Shown: positions 51,144-59,032 of the stretch, one piece after another
How the letters are laid out: each line of letters starts with the position of its first letter
Numbering within the stretch: position 1 is the stretch's first letter
Source: CAZMZW01 sp964571135
GTDB lineage: Bacteria; Chloroflexota; Anaerolineae; Anaerolineales; Anaerolineaceae
Direction of reading: 5' to 3'
NCBI GenBank assembly: GCA_964571135.1
Contig: CAZMZW010000003.1
Location: 1 to 64,000 of the forward strand
DNA length: 64,000 nucleotides
The notes under the pieces: generated by a model
Database searches by the model: none
What the model was told of the DNA's origin: nothing
What the model saw: the letters and a program-made list of their open reading frames with translations, nothing else
Program-made: the position numbers and the translations under genes

Positions 51144-51620
51144 ATGAAAAAAGATATTCATCCTGTATATTATACAGATACCAAAGTAACTTGTGCCTGT
51201 GGGAATACCTGGGTCACTGGTTCGACAAAAAAAGAGATCCGCACCGAGGTTTGTTCCAAATGTCATCCGTTCTTTACTGGTGAACAGGCGCGTTTGATGG
51301 ACATTGAAGGCCAGGTGGAACGTTTTAAGAAGCGTGTGAAAGCCAGCCTGGATTACAAAGATGTGACCAAGAAACGCTCTGAAGAACGCACCTCCCCCGA
51401 TCGACCCGTGGAAGAATTGGAGTTGGGCAAGCGGTCTACCGAAGCACTGCTTGGTGCTGGATTGAAATCAGTAGGCCAGATCCTGGAAAAATTGGAAGGC
51501 GGCGAAACTTCCTTGTTGGAACTGGCAGGCTTTGGTCGCAAATCTTTGATCGATCTCAAGAAAAAATTGCGCACTTTGGGATATAAATTACCCGCAGCGG
51601 CAGAAGAGATTAACGTCTAA
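51144..51620 (+). CDS. rpmE: 50S ribosomal protein L31 fused to an RNA-polymerase alpha-CTD-like domain
   Basis: 158 residues, double the length of ordinary L31. Residues 1-75 are zinc-type L31 with Cys17, Cys19, Cys37 and Cys40 and KCHPFFTG. Residues 87-150 (RPVEELELGKRSTEALLGAG, then GFGRKSLIDLKKKLRTLGY) match the helix-hairpin-helix alpha C-terminal domain of RNA polymerase, including the NFGRKSL-like signature. A basic linker (about 72-86) joins them. The reading frame is continuous and ends just before a strong terminator. The added domain might bind DNA, rRNA or a transcription factor; that role is inference. Confidence 0.92.
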   Translation: MKKDIHPVYYTDTKVTCACGNTWVTGSTKKEIRTEVCSKCHPFFTGEQARLMDIEGQVERFKKRVKASLDYKDVTKKRSEERTSPDRPVEELELGKRSTEALLGAGLKSVGQILEKLEGGETSLLELAGFGRKSLIDLKKKLRTLGYKLPAAAEEINV

Positions 51621-51637
51621 TCGTCGTATTATTATTT

Positions 51638-51672
51638 AAAAGAGCAGATGCGCAAGCATCTGCTCTTTTTTT
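51638..51672 (+). terminator. Intrinsic terminator of the rplU operon
   Basis: AAAAGAGCAGATGC pairs perfectly with GCATCTGCTCTTTT around a GCAA tetraloop and runs into a T tract. It ends the rplU-rpmA-rpmE transcript 18 bases after the rpmE stop. Confidence 0.93.
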
Positions 51673-51706
51673 ATTCTAATTTGACTTTCAATGGTGTTGA
51701 TTAGTG

Positions 51707-51712
51707 TACAAT
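51707..51712 (+). promoter_or_regulatory. -10 box deciding the tdk start
   Basis: TACAAT, with TTGACT about 20 bases upstream (51681) as a loose -35. Transcription would begin near 51719, downstream of the in-frame GTG at 51704, so translation should start at the ATG at 51752 behind AAGGAGGAGC. Confidence 0.5.
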
Positions 51713-51751
51713 TTTATTAAACCTTATTTAACCTGTATTCAAGGAGGAGCC

Positions 51752-52324
51752 ATGGACAAAGCGGAAGGGATCGTGGAAGTCATTTGCGGTTCCATGTTTA
51801 GCGGAAAAACTGAAGAGATGATCCGCAGGTTAAGGCGTGCAAAAATTGCCCGGCAGAAAGTGCAGGTCTTTAAGCCGATCATTGATACCCGCTACAATCT
51901 TGAAAAAGTCACTTCCCATGCCGGTATTGATTTCGAAGCATTGCCGGTTAAAAACTCAGCTGAAATATTTTCACGACTGGATCCGGATACAACCGTGGTG
52001 GGTGTGGATGAGGCTCAATTCTTTGATGAAGGTATTATTGAGGTTGTTGAACAGCTGGCGGATCAAGGAAAGCGGATAATTATCAATGGGCTGGATATGA
52101 ATTTCCGCGGTGAACCTTTTGGAGGTATGCCGGTCCTGATGTCGAAAGCTGATAAAGTGGATAAACTGCAGGCTATTTGTATGGTCTGCGGGCAGCCGGC
52201 GAGCCGCACACAACGCCTGGTGAATGGCAAACCAGCAAAATATAATGATCCGATCGTTATTGTTGGCGCGGCGGAAATGTATGAAGCCCGCTGCCGCCAG
52301 CATCATGAAGTTCCCCGGGAGTAA
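51752..52324 (+). CDS. tdk: Thymidine kinase
   Basis: 190 residues of the type II (TK1-like) family. Walker A GSMFSGKTEEM near 13-23, DEAQFF near 88, the lasso-domain cysteines CMVCGQ near 145 and the C-terminal YEARCRQHH. It phosphorylates thymidine with ATP in salvage. The longer frame from GTG 51704 is rejected on promoter and ribosome-site grounds. hpt starts seven bases after the stop. Confidence 0.94.
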   Translation: MDKAEGIVEVICGSMFSGKTEEMIRRLRRAKIARQKVQVFKPIIDTRYNLEKVTSHAGIDFEALPVKNSAEIFSRLDPDTTVVGVDEAQFFDEGIIEVVEQLADQGKRIIINGLDMNFRGEPFGGMPVLMSKADKVDKLQAICMVCGQPASRTQRLVNGKPAKYNDPIVIVGAAEMYEARCRQHHEVPRE

Positions 52325-52330
52325 TTGGGT

Positions 52331-52888
52331 ATGATTGATTATAAAGATGTTCTGGCTGAAGTGCTGATTACCGAAGCTCAACTGCAAAAACGGATAAAAG
52401 AGTTGGGAGCAGAGATCAGCCGAGATTACCAGGGTAAAGATAAATTCATTTTAGTCTGCATTTTGCGCGGCGGGGTGGTCTTCATGGTTGACCTGGCCCG
52501 CCATATCACCGCTCCGCACGCGATGGATTTCATGGCTATTTCTTCTTATGGGGTTGGCAGCCGTGAATCGAACGGCATTGTGCGCATCAATATGGATCTG
52601 ACCACGGATATCCGCGGTTGGAATGTATTGGTGGTGGAAGATATTATTGACAGCGGCTTTACTCTTTCCTCGGTCATGGATTTATTATCCACTCGTAAAC
52701 CTGCGAGCCTGCAGGTATGTGCGCTGCTGGATAAAGAAGAAAGACGCGAGGTCGATGTGCCTGTTCGTTACCGTGGTTTTTCCATCCCCAATAAGTTTGT
52801 TTTTGGATATGGCCTGGACCTTGATGAGTATTATCGAAATTTGCCCTTCATTGGTGTAGTTGACATAAAAAAATATCAGTCCCAGTAA
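52331..52888 (+). CDS. hpt: Hypoxanthine phosphoribosyltransferase
   Basis: 185 residues from the ATG at 52331 (a TTG two codons upstream is possible). LVCILRGGVVFMVDLARHI holds the PP loop; VVEDIIDSGFTLS is the PRPP-binding motif; FVFGYGLDLDEYYRNLPFIG is the end signature. Converts hypoxanthine or guanine and PRPP to IMP or GMP, the salvage counterpart to the adenine deaminase product. Coupled to tdk and cca. Confidence 0.93.
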   Translation: MIDYKDVLAEVLITEAQLQKRIKELGAEISRDYQGKDKFILVCILRGGVVFMVDLARHITAPHAMDFMAISSYGVGSRESNGIVRINMDLTTDIRGWNVLVVEDIIDSGFTLSSVMDLLSTRKPASLQVCALLDKEERREVDVPVRYRGFSIPNKFVFGYGLDLDEYYRNLPFIGVVDIKKYQSQ

Positions 52889-52901
52889 ACTTTGATAAGT
52901 G

Positions 52902-54410
52902 ATGTTTTCAACCCCTAATGACTTGCTGAAATTAATCAGGCAGTTTGCTGCTCCTGGTACACCGGTTTATCTGGTTGGCGGAGCAGTGCGTGATCAATTA
53001 ATGGGTCTGGACAGCCGCGACCTGGATCTTGCGGTCAAGGAAGGTGCAATTCAATTAGGACGCAGGGTGGCGGATTCCAGCAATGGCGCATTTTATGTTT
53101 TGGATGCGGAACGTGGTACTGCCCGCGTTCTGATGAATAAAAATGGTGAAAAGATCATCCTCGATTTTGCGAATTTTCGAGGGGACAATATTGAAGCTGA
53201 TCTTAGCAATCGGGATTTTTCCGTCAATGCACTCGCCCTGAATCTGGATGATCCCAAGATCATTATTGACCCATTAAATGGTCAGCTTGATATTATTTCT
53301 AAAACAATTCGTGCCTGCTCTCATACAAGTTTTGGAGATGACCCTGTCCGGATTCTCCGGGCGGTTCGTTTTTTATTTCAACTTGGTTTTACGATCGACC
53401 CTGCAACTGAAAGTGATCTCCGCAAAGCTGTATCTTTATTGGTTAATTCTTCCATCGAGCGTCAGCGTGATGAGCTTTTCTACATCCTGGGTGGACCTAG
53501 ACCTGGCAAAGCGGTTGCAGTTTTGGAAAAATTTGGTGTTCTCCCCTTCCTATTGCCTGAACTTGTCCCGATGATTCATCTATCGCAATCCAGTCATCAT
53601 GCTCACGATGCCTGGGAGCATACCCTGTCCGTCCTGGATTATTGTGAACAAATCCTGGATTCTTTTTTGAAAGAAGGGAAAGAAAAGGTCGGCAATGATT
53701 TTTTGAAAATTGCATCCGAAGAATTACAGCCGCTAAATTCATTTTTGAAAATTTATTTTAATGAGCCGATCAACCCGATCCGTTCATTGCGTTCAATATA
53801 TATATTTGCTGCTCTCTACCATGATGTAGGTAAACCAGCCACCAGGACCGAAGATGACGAGGGCATCCATTTCATTGATCATGAGATTGTCGGCGCAGAT
53901 TTGGCCGGAACCCGCGCCCGAGCTCTGGCGTTATCTAATGAGGAAGTGCAGTTCATTGAATGTATTATCCAGAATCATATGAGCATTCACAAGCTGGTAA
54001 AGACCGAAAAACTGGATTTCCGAAAAGCTGCTTATCATTACTTCCACATGGTAGGGCGAGCTGGAGTGGTGGATTGCTTATTTTCTCTATCAGACCTGCT
54101 TTCCACTTACGAAGAGCGGATGGCTGCAACGCGTTGGGAAGCAGGCACGAAAATTTGTATCCGCCTGCTGGATGCATGGTTCAACCATTACTCAGAAATG
54201 ATCAAGCCGCCGTTATTGCTAAACGGCGATGAACTTCAATCGCGGTTTAAATTACAGCCTGGTCCCATGATTGGTAATCTGCTGGCATTGTTGGAGGAAT
54301 CCCAGGCGGCGGGGAAAGTTGGATCACTGGAAGAAGCGCAGTTATTTATTCAATCGATTCTTTCTGGCGCACACCCGGAGGAAGATGGAGACAGTAAAAT
54401 TATTTTATAA
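52902..54410 (+). CDS. cca: CCA tRNA nucleotidyltransferase / poly(A)-polymerase-family protein with HD domain
   Basis: 502 residues from ATG 52902 (GTG 52899 also possible). The class II nucleotidyltransferase head has VYLVGGAVRDQLMG and SRDLDLAVK with the catalytic Asp pair, NRDFSVNALAL and the neck motif DDPVRILRAVRF. An HD domain follows (HDAWEHTLSVLDYCEQ and YHDVGKPATR). Adds or repairs the CCA end of tRNAs; HD domains in the family give phosphohydrolase activity. The last 26 bases overlap the next gene. Confidence 0.88.
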   Translation: MFSTPNDLLKLIRQFAAPGTPVYLVGGAVRDQLMGLDSRDLDLAVKEGAIQLGRRVADSSNGAFYVLDAERGTARVLMNKNGEKIILDFANFRGDNIEADLSNRDFSVNALALNLDDPKIIIDPLNGQLDIISKTIRACSHTSFGDDPVRILRAVRFLFQLGFTIDPATESDLRKAVSLLVNSSIERQRDELFYILGGPRPGKAVAVLEKFGVLPFLLPELVPMIHLSQSSHHAHDAWEHTLSVLDYCEQILDSFLKEGKEKVGNDFLKIASEELQPLNSFLKIYFNEPINPIRSLRSIYIFAALYHDVGKPATRTEDDEGIHFIDHEIVGADLAGTRARALALSNEEVQFIECIIQNHMSIHKLVKTEKLDFRKAAYHYFHMVGRAGVVDCLFSLSDLLSTYEERMAATRWEAGTKICIRLLDAWFNHYSEMIKPPLLLNGDELQSRFKLQPGPMIGNLLALLEESQAAGKVGSLEEAQLFIQSILSGAHPEEDGDSKIIL

Positions 54411-55344
54411 AGAAGTTGGCAGCGGTGAACCGATCATATTTATCCACGGTTACCCGCTGGATAATTCCATCTGGCTGCCCCTGGTCCCAGGATTGGAAAA
54501 CCATGCCCGCCTGATCCTGCCTGACCTGCGAGGACATGGCCAGTCGCCTGCTCCTGCAGGAATGTATTCCATGGATTTACTGGCAGCGGATATATTGGCT
54601 CTGATGGATGGTCTGGGTTTACCCAGGGCTGTTCTTGCTGGTCATTCTGTGGGTGGGTACATCGCTCTGCATTTTGCGCGCAATTATCCTGAGCGCCTTG
54701 CTGGTTTGGCGCTGGTGGCATCCCACTGCTTTGCTGATCCACCGGAACGAAAACAGATCCGTTTGGATACCGCTGAAAAAGTGGAAAGAACCGGGAAAAC
54801 CAATTTTATTGTCGAATCCATGCTGCCCAGCCTGACGCCTGATAAAGTATTGCAGGACAAATTAAAACCCATTATTGAAAATGCCAAACCAAATGGTGTG
54901 GCTGGAATTTTACGCGGCATGGCTCAAAGAGGTGATACCTGTGATGTTCTGCCTAAATTGAATGTTCCTGCAGTGATCATTGCCGGAGAACTGGATGTGC
55001 ATTTATCTGTTGAAAAAGCCCAACAAATGGCAGGTTTGATGAAGAAACCCTGGCTGGAAATAATCGCTGGTGCAGGTCATATGCCCATGATGGAAGCGCC
55101 AAAAAAAGTCAGTGAAATTTTGATCTCGCTTATGAAAAAATCATTTATTAAGGAGCATGAAATGGAAAAGGATCCTGTATGCGGAATGGATGTTGACCCA
55201 AAGAGTGCAGCCGGTAAATCGGAGTACCAGGGTAAAACTTATTACTTCTGTTCTCTGGGATGTAAAAAAGAATTTGACCAGTCCCCAGAAAAATTTTTGA
55301 AAAAACTCGACCAAAAAGGATTTTGGGAAAAATCTCTAAATTGA
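54385..55344 (+). CDS. Alpha/beta hydrolase fused in frame to a YHS metal-binding domain
   Basis: 319 residues from ATG 54385 (CGGAGGAAG before it; starts inside the end of cca). Residues 1-252 are an alpha/beta hydrolase: oxyanion HGYPLDNSIW, nucleophile Ser88 in GHSVGG, Asp204 in GELDVHL, His232 in AGHMPMM. Residues 260-319 are a YHS domain (DPVCGMDV, TYYFCSLGCKKEF). The joint IKEHE is the translated form of TTAAGGAGCATGAA, a perfect ribosome site six bases before Met260, so the YHS part may also be made alone (60 residues, from 55162). It looks like two genes joined by loss of the first stop codon. Hydrolase substrate unknown. Confidence 0.85.
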   Translation: METVKLFYKEVGSGEPIIFIHGYPLDNSIWLPLVPGLENHARLILPDLRGHGQSPAPAGMYSMDLLAADILALMDGLGLPRAVLAGHSVGGYIALHFARNYPERLAGLALVASHCFADPPERKQIRLDTAEKVERTGKTNFIVESMLPSLTPDKVLQDKLKPIIENAKPNGVAGILRGMAQRGDTCDVLPKLNVPAVIIAGELDVHLSVEKAQQMAGLMKKPWLEIIAGAGHMPMMEAPKKVSEILISLMKKSFIKEHEMEKDPVCGMDVDPKSAAGKSEYQGKTYYFCSLGCKKEFDQSPEKFLKKLDQKGFWEKSLN

Positions 55345-55402
55345 ATTGAATATCTCTAAAACAATTTAACAACCTGAAATCCTTGAAGCAAATTATTTAG
55401 TC

Positions 55403-57199
55403 ATGAAAAAATTCTTTTTCAATTTGTTGGTGCTGTTTTTATTTGGTTTAATCACTGCATTGGCATTTTGGGATCTGAACCCTGGAATTCTCAAGGTTCC
55501 GGGCACTGATTCCGGAGTATACCTGTACGCTGGAAGGCAGATCCTGGAAGGCAGAATTCCTTATCTGGACTTTGGGTCCAATAAAGGTCCTTTGTTTTTA
55601 TTTATACAGGTAATCAGCCTGTTGCTTTCCAATAATAGTTGGTGGGGAATATGCATTCTTCAACTAATATGGATATCCCTTACCGCAACTCTTTGTTATG
55701 ATTTGCTCAGAAAATCCATAGGAATTATTCCTGCCTTTTCAATTTCAATTGGCGTCATATTCTCGTTTTATCACATTGCCCAGGATAATTTTCCGGAGAC
55801 GTTTTCGGTCTTGTTTGCATTTGTGGCATTGATTTGTTTCATAAAAATGAGGTCTGCTGAGAAATCGGGTTGGTGGGGATTTCTGATGGGGCTGGTATTT
55901 GCAGGATCATTCATGATTCGTCCAAATTTGGTCGCGACCTGGGCTGCCATCGGCCTTTTTTATATCGGCGAATGGGTTCTTTTCCCCAAAAAATATTCGA
56001 TTCAATACTTTGTTCCACCAATACTGGGAGCCGTGTTGGGTGTTCTTGCTTGTCTTAGCCCTACTATTTTAAATGGGGCTTTCGGCAATTTCTGGGATGG
56101 AGTGTTCACCTTCAATCTTTCTTTCGCAGTTGACAGAATGATCATCAGTCGTTTTGCTTCATTTATTTATGTGATTAGCAGGTTACAGGCATTATATCGA
56201 TTTATTGCGTTGATCCCATTGGCGATACTCCTCCTAGGTTTTCATTATATTTTTAAGAAATCAAAAACACGATCATTAATCCTGAATTTATTTGGAAAAT
56301 GTTTTTATTTATTTGTGCTTATCAGCATTGTTCTTGGTATCCGAGCAATGATCTACTTAAAATGGTCAAATATCCTCTTCGCCATGATCGGGATATTATT
56401 ATTATTGCTTTCCATCATTGCCAGATCAAGATCATTAAATACATTTCTTAGCGCGACTGATCAAAAAAAGAAGACCGAATTCCAAATCAACGATGTGGAG
56501 GTTATTGCGGGAATCAGTTTTTTATTAGAAGTGATAGTTCTTGTCCTGGTTGGAAAAGACTTTGATCATTATTTCGCTATTGTTATCCCATCCTTAAGCG
56601 TTTTATTTGGTGCGGCAATCAGAGCGCTTTCCCCGCAAATTTCAAGAATTTTCATATATAAAATACCATTTAATACGATTCTAAATGCAAGCATGATTCT
56701 CGTCTTTGTATTGTTCCCAATATTTGGGATAATTAATTCAATCCGTGCTGGTACAAAAATTGATTTTAATAAACGGGTTATGCAAAATATTCGTGCGAAT
56801 GAATATTTATTAACCCATACTTCAAAAACGGATGTAGTTCTATTCTGGGGACGTGAATTAACGAATGTCAACTTTTCTTCTGGAAGAAATGCTCCAGGAA
56901 TAACCTCAAGTGTGATCGGTCTATATGTGAAGGGTTATTGTAGTCAACAGATAGTGAGTGCTTTGATTGAAGAATATAAGAAGCGTGCGCCTGATCTAAT
57001 AATTGATTCAAAGTACTCGGATTCGAGAATCTCCTACATATTGGCTCTGCCATCCCAACTGGATCAATATGACCCTGAAGTATTAAAAGACCCATGTTTG
57101 ATGTATTTGAAACCGTTATTTGAGTTTATCGGTCAAAACTACACGCTGAGTGATGTTATTGAACCCAATGGGTGGAATGTTTATACTAAGAAGAATTAA
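55403..57199 (+). CDS. GT-C-type membrane glycosyltransferase-like protein
   Basis: 598 residues, about 11-12 membrane spans. The first outside loop, VPGTDSGVYLYAGRQILEG, followed by PYLDFGSNKGPLFLF, has the Asp-rich layout of GT-C (ArnT/PMT-like) enzymes that use lipid-linked sugars. The C-terminal 120 residues form an extracytoplasmic domain. Sugar and acceptor unknown. Slightly A/T-rich in the second half. No neighbours of the same pathway. Confidence 0.7.
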   Translation: MKKFFFNLLVLFLFGLITALAFWDLNPGILKVPGTDSGVYLYAGRQILEGRIPYLDFGSNKGPLFLFIQVISLLLSNNSWWGICILQLIWISLTATLCYDLLRKSIGIIPAFSISIGVIFSFYHIAQDNFPETFSVLFAFVALICFIKMRSAEKSGWWGFLMGLVFAGSFMIRPNLVATWAAIGLFYIGEWVLFPKKYSIQYFVPPILGAVLGVLACLSPTILNGAFGNFWDGVFTFNLSFAVDRMIISRFASFIYVISRLQALYRFIALIPLAILLLGFHYIFKKSKTRSLILNLFGKCFYLFVLISIVLGIRAMIYLKWSNILFAMIGILLLLLSIIARSRSLNTFLSATDQKKKTEFQINDVEVIAGISFLLEVIVLVLVGKDFDHYFAIVIPSLSVLFGAAIRALSPQISRIFIYKIPFNTILNASMILVFVLFPIFGIINSIRAGTKIDFNKRVMQNIRANEYLLTHTSKTDVVLFWGRELTNVNFSSGRNAPGITSSVIGLYVKGYCSQQIVSALIEEYKKRAPDLIIDSKYSDSRISYILALPSQLDQYDPEVLKDPCLMYLKPLFEFIGQNYTLSDVIEPNGWNVYTKKN

Positions 57200-57286
57200 A
57201 GCGAAGTTCTCAATTTGAATTTTAAACAAGCTATTGACAAAGATCCAAATTCGTCATTTGGTATTTATTCTTTTGATTGGGTTCTT

Positions 57287-57295
57287 TGGTAAAAT
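57287..57295 (+). promoter_or_regulatory. Extended -10 box TGGTAAAAT for the DUF362 gene
   Basis: TGG-TAAAAT, -10 at 57290-57295. It gives a leader of about 28 bases to the TTG at 57330 with AAAGGAG between, which argues against the longer frame from 57234. Confidence 0.5.
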
Positions 57296-57329
57296 CAAAA
57301 GGTTATTAAACACTAAAGGAGAACTGCAA

Positions 57330-58445
57330 TTGAACTCACCCTCCAAAGTTTATTTCACCAACCTGCGCACTCAACCGGGGCGCAACTTGTTGGATAAATA
57401 TGAACTGTTGATTAAAAAAACAGGAATTGAAAAAATTGATTTTCAAAATAAATTCACTGCCATAAAAATGCATTTTGGCGAACCAGGCAACCTGGCTTTC
57501 GTTCGGCCGAATTATGCGGCCAGGTTGGTAAAAAAGATCCGCGCATTGGGCGGCAAACCTTACCTGACCGACTGTAATACGCTGTATTTCGGCGCGCGCG
57601 GCAACGCTGTGGATCATCTGCAGGCTGCCATTGAGAACGGTTTTAATTATTTATCCACCGGCGCCAATGTGATCATTGCGGATGGATTGAGTGGTGGAGA
57701 TTGTGAAGAAATTCCCATCAATCTCAAGCACGTGAAGAATGCCAAAGTTGGTTCTGTTCTTGCCCAGGCAGATGTGATTGTCAGTCTGACCCACTTTAAG
57801 GGACATGAAGCCACTGGTTTTGGTGGAACGCTGAAAAACGTCGGCATGGGGGGCGGCTCGCGTAAGGGTAAATTGGAAATGCATTCCTCTTCCAAACCAA
57901 AAATTGTGGAAAAAGAATGTGTGGAATGCGGCACCTGTATTCGTTATTGCCCGCAAAAGGCAATTGCTTATAATGCCCGCCATAAAGCCCAGATTGATTA
58001 TGACCTGTGCATTGGCTGCGGGCAGTGCATTGCCTCCTGCCATTATGGTGCAGCCCATGGAAATTATGATGAAAGTGCAATGGCACTTAATGAGAAGATC
58101 GCCGAATATGCCTACGCCATTTTGAAAGATAAGCCCCAGTTTCATATCAGCTTGATCATGAATGTTTCCCCCAACTGCGATTGCTGGGATCATAATGACA
58201 TGGCCATCGTGCCGGATATCGGCATGGCGGCTTCCTTTGATCCGGTGGCATTGGATATTGCCTGCGTAGATCTGGTCAACCAGGCAAACCAGAACCCTGG
58301 CAGTATGATGGCAGAAAGGGAATGGAAAGCCGGCAAGGATAAGTTCAATTCGCTTTATCCCAATACTCGCTGGCAGGACTGCTTGAATCATGCTGAAGCG
58401 ATTGGCCTTGGAACACAAAACTACGAGTTAATAACTATTAAATAA
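57330..58445 (+). CDS. DUF362 iron-sulfur protein with two 4Fe-4S clusters
   Basis: 371 residues from TTG 57330 (MNSPSKVYFTNLR), chosen for AAAGGAG and the promoter; the extra 32 residues from 57234 look like translated promoter DNA. A DUF362 domain (about 1-180) has KMHFGEPGNLAFVRPNYAA. Two ferredoxin motifs follow: CVECGTCIRYCP and CIGCGQCIASC (about 190-235). The C-terminal part has NCDCWDHND. Likely cytoplasmic and redox-linked; function of the family unknown. A perfect hairpin ends the transcript. Confidence 0.85.
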   Translation: MNSPSKVYFTNLRTQPGRNLLDKYELLIKKTGIEKIDFQNKFTAIKMHFGEPGNLAFVRPNYAARLVKKIRALGGKPYLTDCNTLYFGARGNAVDHLQAAIENGFNYLSTGANVIIADGLSGGDCEEIPINLKHVKNAKVGSVLAQADVIVSLTHFKGHEATGFGGTLKNVGMGGGSRKGKLEMHSSSKPKIVEKECVECGTCIRYCPQKAIAYNARHKAQIDYDLCIGCGQCIASCHYGAAHGNYDESAMALNEKIAEYAYAILKDKPQFHISLIMNVSPNCDCWDHNDMAIVPDIGMAASFDPVALDIACVDLVNQANQNPGSMMAEREWKAGKDKFNSLYPNTRWQDCLNHAEAIGLGTQNYELITIK

Positions 58446-58459
58446 TTATTGTATGATCT

Positions 58460-58490
58460 AATAAAAGTGAGCGAGTAGCTCACTTTTATT
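58460..58490. terminator. Bidirectional hairpin terminator after the DUF362 gene
   Basis: AATAAAAGTGAGC pairs with GCTCACTTTTATT around GAGTA, a perfect 13-bp stem, 14 bases after the stop. A/T-rich flanks supply a short T tract on either strand. Confidence 0.85.
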
Positions 58491-58579
58491 ATCTAAAGAC
58501 CGATTAAGTGGTCATCGCATCTCTTTTTCAAAGAATAAAGTCAATCATAAATCAGCTGGTAGTTGTTCAATAGACTCCT

Positions 58580-58585
58580 TATAAT
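58580..58585 (+). promoter_or_regulatory. -10 box for archease-rtcB, leaderless layout
   Basis: TATAAT six bases before the archease ATG at 58592. The transcription start should fall on or next to the ATG, so the message is predicted to be leaderless. No good -35. Confidence 0.55.
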
Positions 58586-58591
58586 CTAGTT

Positions 58592-59011
58592 ATGAATGTT
58601 CAAAATCAGGAAAATGGTTTTATTGAAATAGCGCATAGCGCTGACCTGGCTTTGGAAGTGTGGGCATCCAGCTTGCCTGGATTATTCACTCAGGCAGCCA
58701 AAGGGTTGTATGACCTTATGCAAATATCCGCCGCTAAAAGAAAGATTGCGAAACGAGAAATCAATTTGAAGGAAATTGATCTGGATAACCTCCTGGTTTC
58801 ATTTCTCAATGAATTATTGGCTGATATTCAAGAGAAAGAAAGTAAGTATGATCAAATGGATCTAGTGATCGATCATTTTTCCTTGAAAGGTAAATTAACC
58901 GGAAAAAAGATTGGCGGTTTTAAACGCGAAATCAAAGCAGCAACTTATCATGAACTAAAAATTGTCAAAATGGAATCTGGATATAAAACCAGGATAATAT
59001 TTGATATATAA
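58592..59011 (+). CDS. Archease
   Basis: 139 residues of the archease family: GFIEIAHSADLALEVWASS at the N-terminus, LPGLFTQAAKGLYDLM, a central acidic helix (LLVSFLNELLADIQEKE) and KAATYHELKI near the end. Archease is the protein cofactor that speeds RtcB guanylylation and multiple turnover. The rtcB gene follows after 21 bases. Asp14 in the HSAD motif is the expected metal ligand. Confidence 0.9.
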   Translation: MNVQNQENGFIEIAHSADLALEVWASSLPGLFTQAAKGLYDLMQISAAKRKIAKREINLKEIDLDNLLVSFLNELLADIQEKESKYDQMDLVIDHFSLKGKLTGKKIGGFKREIKAATYHELKIVKMESGYKTRIIFDI

Positions 59012-59032
59012 ATAGTGAAATCTAAAGAATAA

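Noticed and set aside
57234..57329. Membrane-anchored N-terminal extension of the DUF362 protein
   Set aside because: The extension covers a TGGTAAAAT promoter box and a ribosome site, so it is more likely untranslated upstream DNA.
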